From contig CAMPDV010000102.1 in NCBI GenBank assembly GCA_946699065.1, positions 372,001-436,000 on the forward strand: a stretch of DNA of 64,000 bases. The letters are read 5' to 3'. The notes beneath the pieces are model-generated. The model was not told where the DNA came from, ran no database searches, and saw nothing but the letters and a program-made list of their open reading frames with translations. Positions within the stretch are counted from its first letter, which is position 1, and each line of letters opens with the position of its first letter. The DNA is from Loxodes magnus. Lineage: Eukaryota; Ciliophora; Karyorelictea; Loxodida; Loxodidae. Shown here piece after piece: positions 59,848 through 64,000 of this stretch. The position numbers were made by a program, and so were the translations under genes.

Positions 59848-62404
59848 TCATGATTGGTTTTTGAAGTATTTTATATTTGGAAACAAATACTCGTCAATAT
59901 CTATTTCTTTTTTGAAAGTAATCTACTGACCATTAGGGCAGTCGAAATATCCAACTGCAGTTGCGTAAGATCCTTTGAAGCTCATTTATAAGCCTCAACT
60001 TCCTGCTTAATACTGCTAAATCAATTTCTAAAATTCTGGCTCGCACATTTAACTTAACTTTTGCTTTATTTCCTTTTGCTTGTCTGGCAAATTTTTGGCT
60101 TAAGTGAAAAGACTGTAGTGGAACACACAAAACTATCTAGAATTCTAATTTTGACCAAAGTTGCATGCACCCATTCTATATGAAGGCGAAAAAAGGTTTT
60201 TACGATTTTACTTTTAGACATTACCTATATCAATTACTAGCGAAGTAACAAAATGAAATGGCTTATGGACTATCGTACTTGAAAACATGCTTTAAGCTCC
60301 TCCTAGGATATTATTGCCAAACTTATTAACTCTCATACTTGGAGTTAATCTATCAGTACTATTTTATCCTCCAGAGTGTAGTATGCATTCTTGCATGTAA
60401 GATTAGCATGCTTAATAAAGTTCATGACTTCATAGTAAAGGTCTTAAAGGAATTTAAGATTTAACGAATTAAATAGTTTCTTAGATGTCTTCTACTCCCT
60501 CATTAAGCTCTACGATTTTCTAGTTCTAGAACTCAATACATTTAGAATTATTGTTCCAAAATTTAACTAGATCGTATAAAACTTCTAGGCAAATATTAGG
60601 ATAAACTCTAAATAGATTCAAGCATCAAAATATATGCTTTTCCATTGCATTAATGTTTTCAGGTACATCTGAAATTAGTTTTGAAGCAAGAAAGAGCTCT
60701 TCTACATCCAATATTAAAACAAGAGGTTCTTTTCTGCTTTGGAGGTGTTAAATATGCTGAGTTGATACCTAAGTAAGAACATGGAATGGTTTCAAAATCT
60801 AATTATTCAAATCAGCCTAATTTGTCTATTATTTAGGCTAAGCTTGCTTTGGTATTTATTTTTCCGGCATCATAATTTTAGGTTTTTCAATTACTTATTC
60901 AGATAGTTTAACTTAAGGAGCTGTAAAGTATTATACTTGCTCATACAAATCCATAATGCTCTTCTTTTAACTTTTGATTTCCTAAACTATCTAGTTTTAG
61001 TTTTCGTCAGTCTAAGCCCACTAGCAATAGTTGATAACACAATAAGAAGCCTTGTTCTGGTAGCTATTAATAAAGCTTAATCCACACATTCGTATATCTT
61101 CATCAAACATTACATCCTCATACTGCATAATTAGCTGTAATATGATTAAAAAATTATTCTATACAAGTATTTTTAAAGAGGCTTAGTTAACACCTATAAC
61201 AAACTTGGTGTATTTGGATATTTTATTAGCAATCATTTATTTGTCTGTCTATTCTAATTTCCCATTCTTTACTCATTCTTTACAATTATCTAAACTAGCA
61301 CTATATAAAGCTTAATTCCAAAGAAATGGCTTTAATGTTTTCTATGCCTTTAGTTTGATTATTACTCTGTTCAAAACTTAGATATCAGCTAAATCAAACA
61401 CTACGGATTTTAATTTAATTTACTTTTGTTCTGAGTTGTAGAAGGACCTCAGTTCTTCAAATATAGAGGCTAAAAAGCTTGGGAATACCCTTGCAATGTT
61501 TTGCATAAGGAAAATTTATTTGGCCTAAGTATTTAGTTTTTCCGGTGACGTGTCTATAATACAACTTGCTTTTTCCAATTTTTGAGTGTCTATTTTTTCA
61601 ATTAGAGCTTCTCCTTATTCTTCTTCACCTTTTAAGACACTTCTATAATCAATTTGACTAGGTGGTTAGATACTAACGAGTCTTTAATTTTGTTCCTATT
61701 ACTGTTTCTAGATATTAATTTATTGAAGTTATTCTTAAAGAGTAATTTTCTTTCTTTCCTATATTTCTTTTTACTGCTACTAATTTTTTTCTAATTCTTA
61801 TCTCTTAATTCTATCCAACTCTTTTTATTATTCTTTGAGCTTCTCTTTTCTAGTTTTTTCAGCAATCTCTTATTATTTTTATATTTATATCTACATTTCT
61901 TGAAGTGAAGCTTCTTTGGTTTCTTTCAATTACTAAGAGATTTCCATTTTCTTTTTCTTCTATTCTTACTCCACTTACTTAACTTTTTCTAAATCTAATG
62001 ATTTAATTTCAAGTTACTTAGTCTTCTCTTATTCCAGCTACTTTAATTCTTTCTATCGTTCGATTTCTTTCTAATGCTATAGTTACTTTTACTTTTCTTC
62101 CTCTTTCTGTTTCAAAATCTTTTCTTGCTTTTTCTTTTCTGCCTCCTACTAGACTAATTTCTTCCTCTCTTCATCTTTTGCTTTTTATTGTTTTTCAATA
62201 TCACTACTTTATCTAGAAGGCTTAGAAGGCGTTTTTTAACTTTTATCTTAATCCTTTGTAGGCTAAAACTCAATAGAGGAAGGAGCTTATGCAACTTAAG
62301 CTAATACATTAAAACTTACATATTTTAGGGTTTTTTTCAGCTTTTTTATCTTTTTTCTTTTGTTATGACTCAATTACTTTAGTCTTAGATTTTCCACAGC
62401 CCAT
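59848..62404 (-). CDS. Intracellular coiled-coil protein with CAP/SCP-like domains and acylation-type N-terminus
   Basis: 845 residues after removing one 19-nt intron (62301-62319). The N-terminus MGCGKSKTK fits myristoylation at Gly2 with palmitoylation at Cys3, and there is no signal peptide, so it is probably tethered to the inner face of a membrane. Residues about 60-245 are an extreme Lys/Glu/Gln coiled coil. Two CAP-superfamily-like units follow: a partial one, LKPFLWNQALYSASLDNC (about 350), and a fuller one from RPLLWSHELYQACQSYM (about 630) through SMRVNKFGNNILGGAQSM to SLVIDIGNVQKQNRKNLF, which matches the CAP end D.G...R.HR.N. The family is usually secreted, so this context is unusual. 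It ends at a conserved-looking tail GSYATAVGYFDCPNGQ. Four Trp are TGA. Confidence 0.82.
62301..62319 (-). other. 19-nt intron in the CAP-like gene
   Basis: On the minus strand GTAAGTTTTAATGTATTAG. Removal connects the MGCGKSK exon to the main 800-codon frame. Confidence 0.8.
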
Positions 62405-64000
62405 TTTTATAAAACGTAAATTAATTTAGTAACTTATTAATTTATTTAAACTAACTCTTATAAGTCACTTTTATACTCTACCTCAGCTTTACCAACACAC
62501 CTATACTTTAATACTCTTTAGCTTCTCTTTTATTTAACTTCCTAGTATATCATTTAGCTTTAGTTTACTCATTTTTAAATATTCATATTTGCCTATTCTT
62601 ATTTATCTTTAATAAGGGACTAATATAAATTTAGGTAGTAATAGAAAAGTAAAAGGCTTATTATAAAGGTAACTTATCATAAAGTACAACTTTTTAAGTT
62701 TAAAGCAGACTAAGCTACTAGCTCTTTTATCCTTTTATTATAAGCTTTGCTTGGCTATCTCTAGTATTACTTACTATTACCTTTCTAATGTAGTAATTCC
62801 TGCTAAGAAGATATTTAAAAACTGGCTCTGGTTAAGTTTGAGTAATATCTAAAAAGTTAAGCTTTTTAGCTTGATATATAATATAGCTAAATACAATTAA
62901 TAGATTTAATGGGATTAATAATATTCATAGCTTCTACCTCTTCATGTTTAACCTTCGATTACTATAAGCAGTCTCTTGATAAGCTATTTAGTAACTCTCC
63001 TTTACTTCTTACGTATTGTAATTAAGCCTCAATAAGAACTCTAGTATAAAATGATCTAAGGATTAAGAGTATCAGCAGTTCCTATAAGTTACATAATAAA
63101 TATTCTAGAATTATCATCTTTAGAAGTCCTTTATAATGAATACTTTATTTAGAAGTTTAAACTTTAACATTTTATACCTTAATTTATAGTCCCTTTAGTA
63201 AGCTTAAACCTAAGACTATTCTATATTAGCTAATAAAAAATTGCTCTATTAAGGTTATAGAAGTATTAATTTTATAATATTTAAGAATGTTAAGTATTAA
63301 AGTATAAACCTTAGCATTCATAAATTCCCTATATTACTCTCTTATCATTAAATACTACTATCAGCATAAAAATATTAACAGTTTGGAGTATAAAAACTAA
63401 AGAAGTTAACTTAAATATTAAACCCTTAATTCTTAAGATTAGTAGTTGACATATTAAAAGCTAAAGTAACTAATATATCTTAATCTTGGCTATGTATTAC
63501 TATTTTAAACTTATTCCTAGTGTAAGCAATAAAGTTAATTCCCTAAAACGGTATTTAAAGTATATAGAGAAACGTCTAGCGCTAGATTTACTTTCATTTA
63601 TAGTAAGTAAAGCGTTTCTATAAATGGGCTTTAATATTTATATTCTTTATAAAGGTAAAATTAACTTGCTTTCATACTTAATTAGATTAAGATATAGAAG
63701 TTATTGAATTCTTACTATATCATGCTATTATTCCACTGTATTTGTAGATATACTTAAATAAAAACTGAAGAACAATATAAAGCAGCTATTGATTAAAAAA
63801 GAAAAAGGATTTTGATATACTAGAGAGTGAAAGTAGGTAAGACATATATTTTTGAAGTTAGTAAATTTAATAATTCTTAATATGTTTTTCAAAAAAATCC
63901 TTTTTTGGTTTTTCTTTGCCAATTAGCTTCCTTCAAATTAACTAGATTAAGCCTAAATTTAGAACTTACGTTTTTAAGAACTCATTAATGGGTTATAATT
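62405..64000. other. Intergenic stretch to the window end
   Basis: 1.6 kb, AT-rich. The left end holds the CAP-like gene's promoter. A structured inverted-repeat element lies at 63568-63619. No convincing gene; a Lys/Ile-rich minus-strand frame near 63.8 kb looks like chance. Confidence 0.4.
63568..63619. repeat. Nested inverted repeats forming a three-way-junction fold
   Basis: Outer arms AGAAACG (63568-63574) and CGTTTCT (63613-63619) enclose a perfect 12-nt palindrome TCTAGCGCTAGA (63575-63586) and an inner stem TTTACTT (63587-63593) with AAGTAAA (63605-63611). The three helices abut almost without gaps. CG dinucleotides, rare elsewhere in the intergenic DNA, occur in two of the three helices. 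Confidence 0.6.

Noticed and set aside
63728..63922. Minus-strand Lys/Ile/Phe-rich frame near the window end
   Set aside because: Low complexity, no family resemblance, and AT-rich DNA gives such frames often.
1..64000. Condylostoma code (all three codons also as stops)
   Set aside because: Nearly all judged genes end at TGA. Only the LSD1-type gene and perhaps the FKPxIN gene suggest a TAA end, so the karyorelict code fits better; not fully excluded.
1..64000. tRNA or rRNA genes
   Set aside because: I looked for the T-loop GTTCRA pattern with flanking stems and saw none convincing; hits lie inside coding sequence.

Overview
The window is nuclear DNA of a ciliate, most likely a karyorelictean such as Loxodes. 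Conserved proteins can only be read if TAA and TAG mean Gln and TGA means Trp inside genes, while TGA also ends them. Examples are the Trp of the kinase activation-segment motif STRWYRAPE (TGA), the Gln of [11 protein letters not shown] in a proteasome subunit (TAG), and many WD-repeat Trp residues (TGA). Nearly every gene whose end can be judged stops at TGA, so I read it with the karyorelict code (NCBI table 27). The Condylostoma code, where all three codons can also stop, fits less well. Standard-code translation breaks every gene here into short pieces. Introns are very short (mostly 16-17 nt, GTA...AG) and many genes, even those over 7 kb, appear intronless. The DNA is AT-rich, with gene blocks separated by AT-rich, apparently gene-free stretches of 0.5-3.7 kb.

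Layout, left to right. 0.5-8.5 kb (+): PHAF1/UPF0183, ribosomal protein eS7, BCAS3-like beta-propeller, an RCK (MAK/ICK/LF4-type) ciliary kinase, and AMMECR1 with a possible prenylation box. 8.6-15.3 kb: a possible membrane protein of uncertain exon structure, two uncharacterised proteins, proteasome alpha-2 (PSMA2), and a minus-strand uncharacterised protein. 16.6-31.5 kb (-): two tandem giant genes, each a P4-ATPase-like membrane part fused to two class III cyclase domains (alveolate guanylyl cyclases). 31.5-35.3 kb: large gene-free block. 35.3-38 kb: a protein with spaced FKPxIN motifs and a small unknown protein. 40.3-46.2 kb (+): a 1968-residue DMXL/Rav1 homologue. 46.6-49.7 kb (-): an NBR1-like PB1/coiled-coil/FW/UBA-like protein and an otubain whose catalytic Cys is Ser. 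50-58 kb: RSPH10B-like MORN protein, a two-finger LSD1-type zinc protein, an acylglycerophosphate acyltransferase, a GHKL-fold ATPase and a MAM33/p32 protein. 59.8-62.4 kb (-): a coiled-coil protein with CAP-like domains and an acylation-type N-terminus.

Two themes recur. One is autophagy and acidic compartments: PHAF1 and BCAS3 are known partners at the phagophore, DMXL/Rav1 drives V-ATPase assembly, and the FW protein resembles the NBR1 autophagy receptor. The other is cilia: RCK kinase, RSPH10B and the FKPxIN protein. Ciliate nuclear genes are normally independent transcription units, so these groupings may be chance, although PHAF1 and BCAS3 within 3 kb is notable. I found no tRNA, rRNA, CRISPR array or recognisable transposase. 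Exon boundaries were worked out by hand from reading frame and protein similarity and need RNA data.
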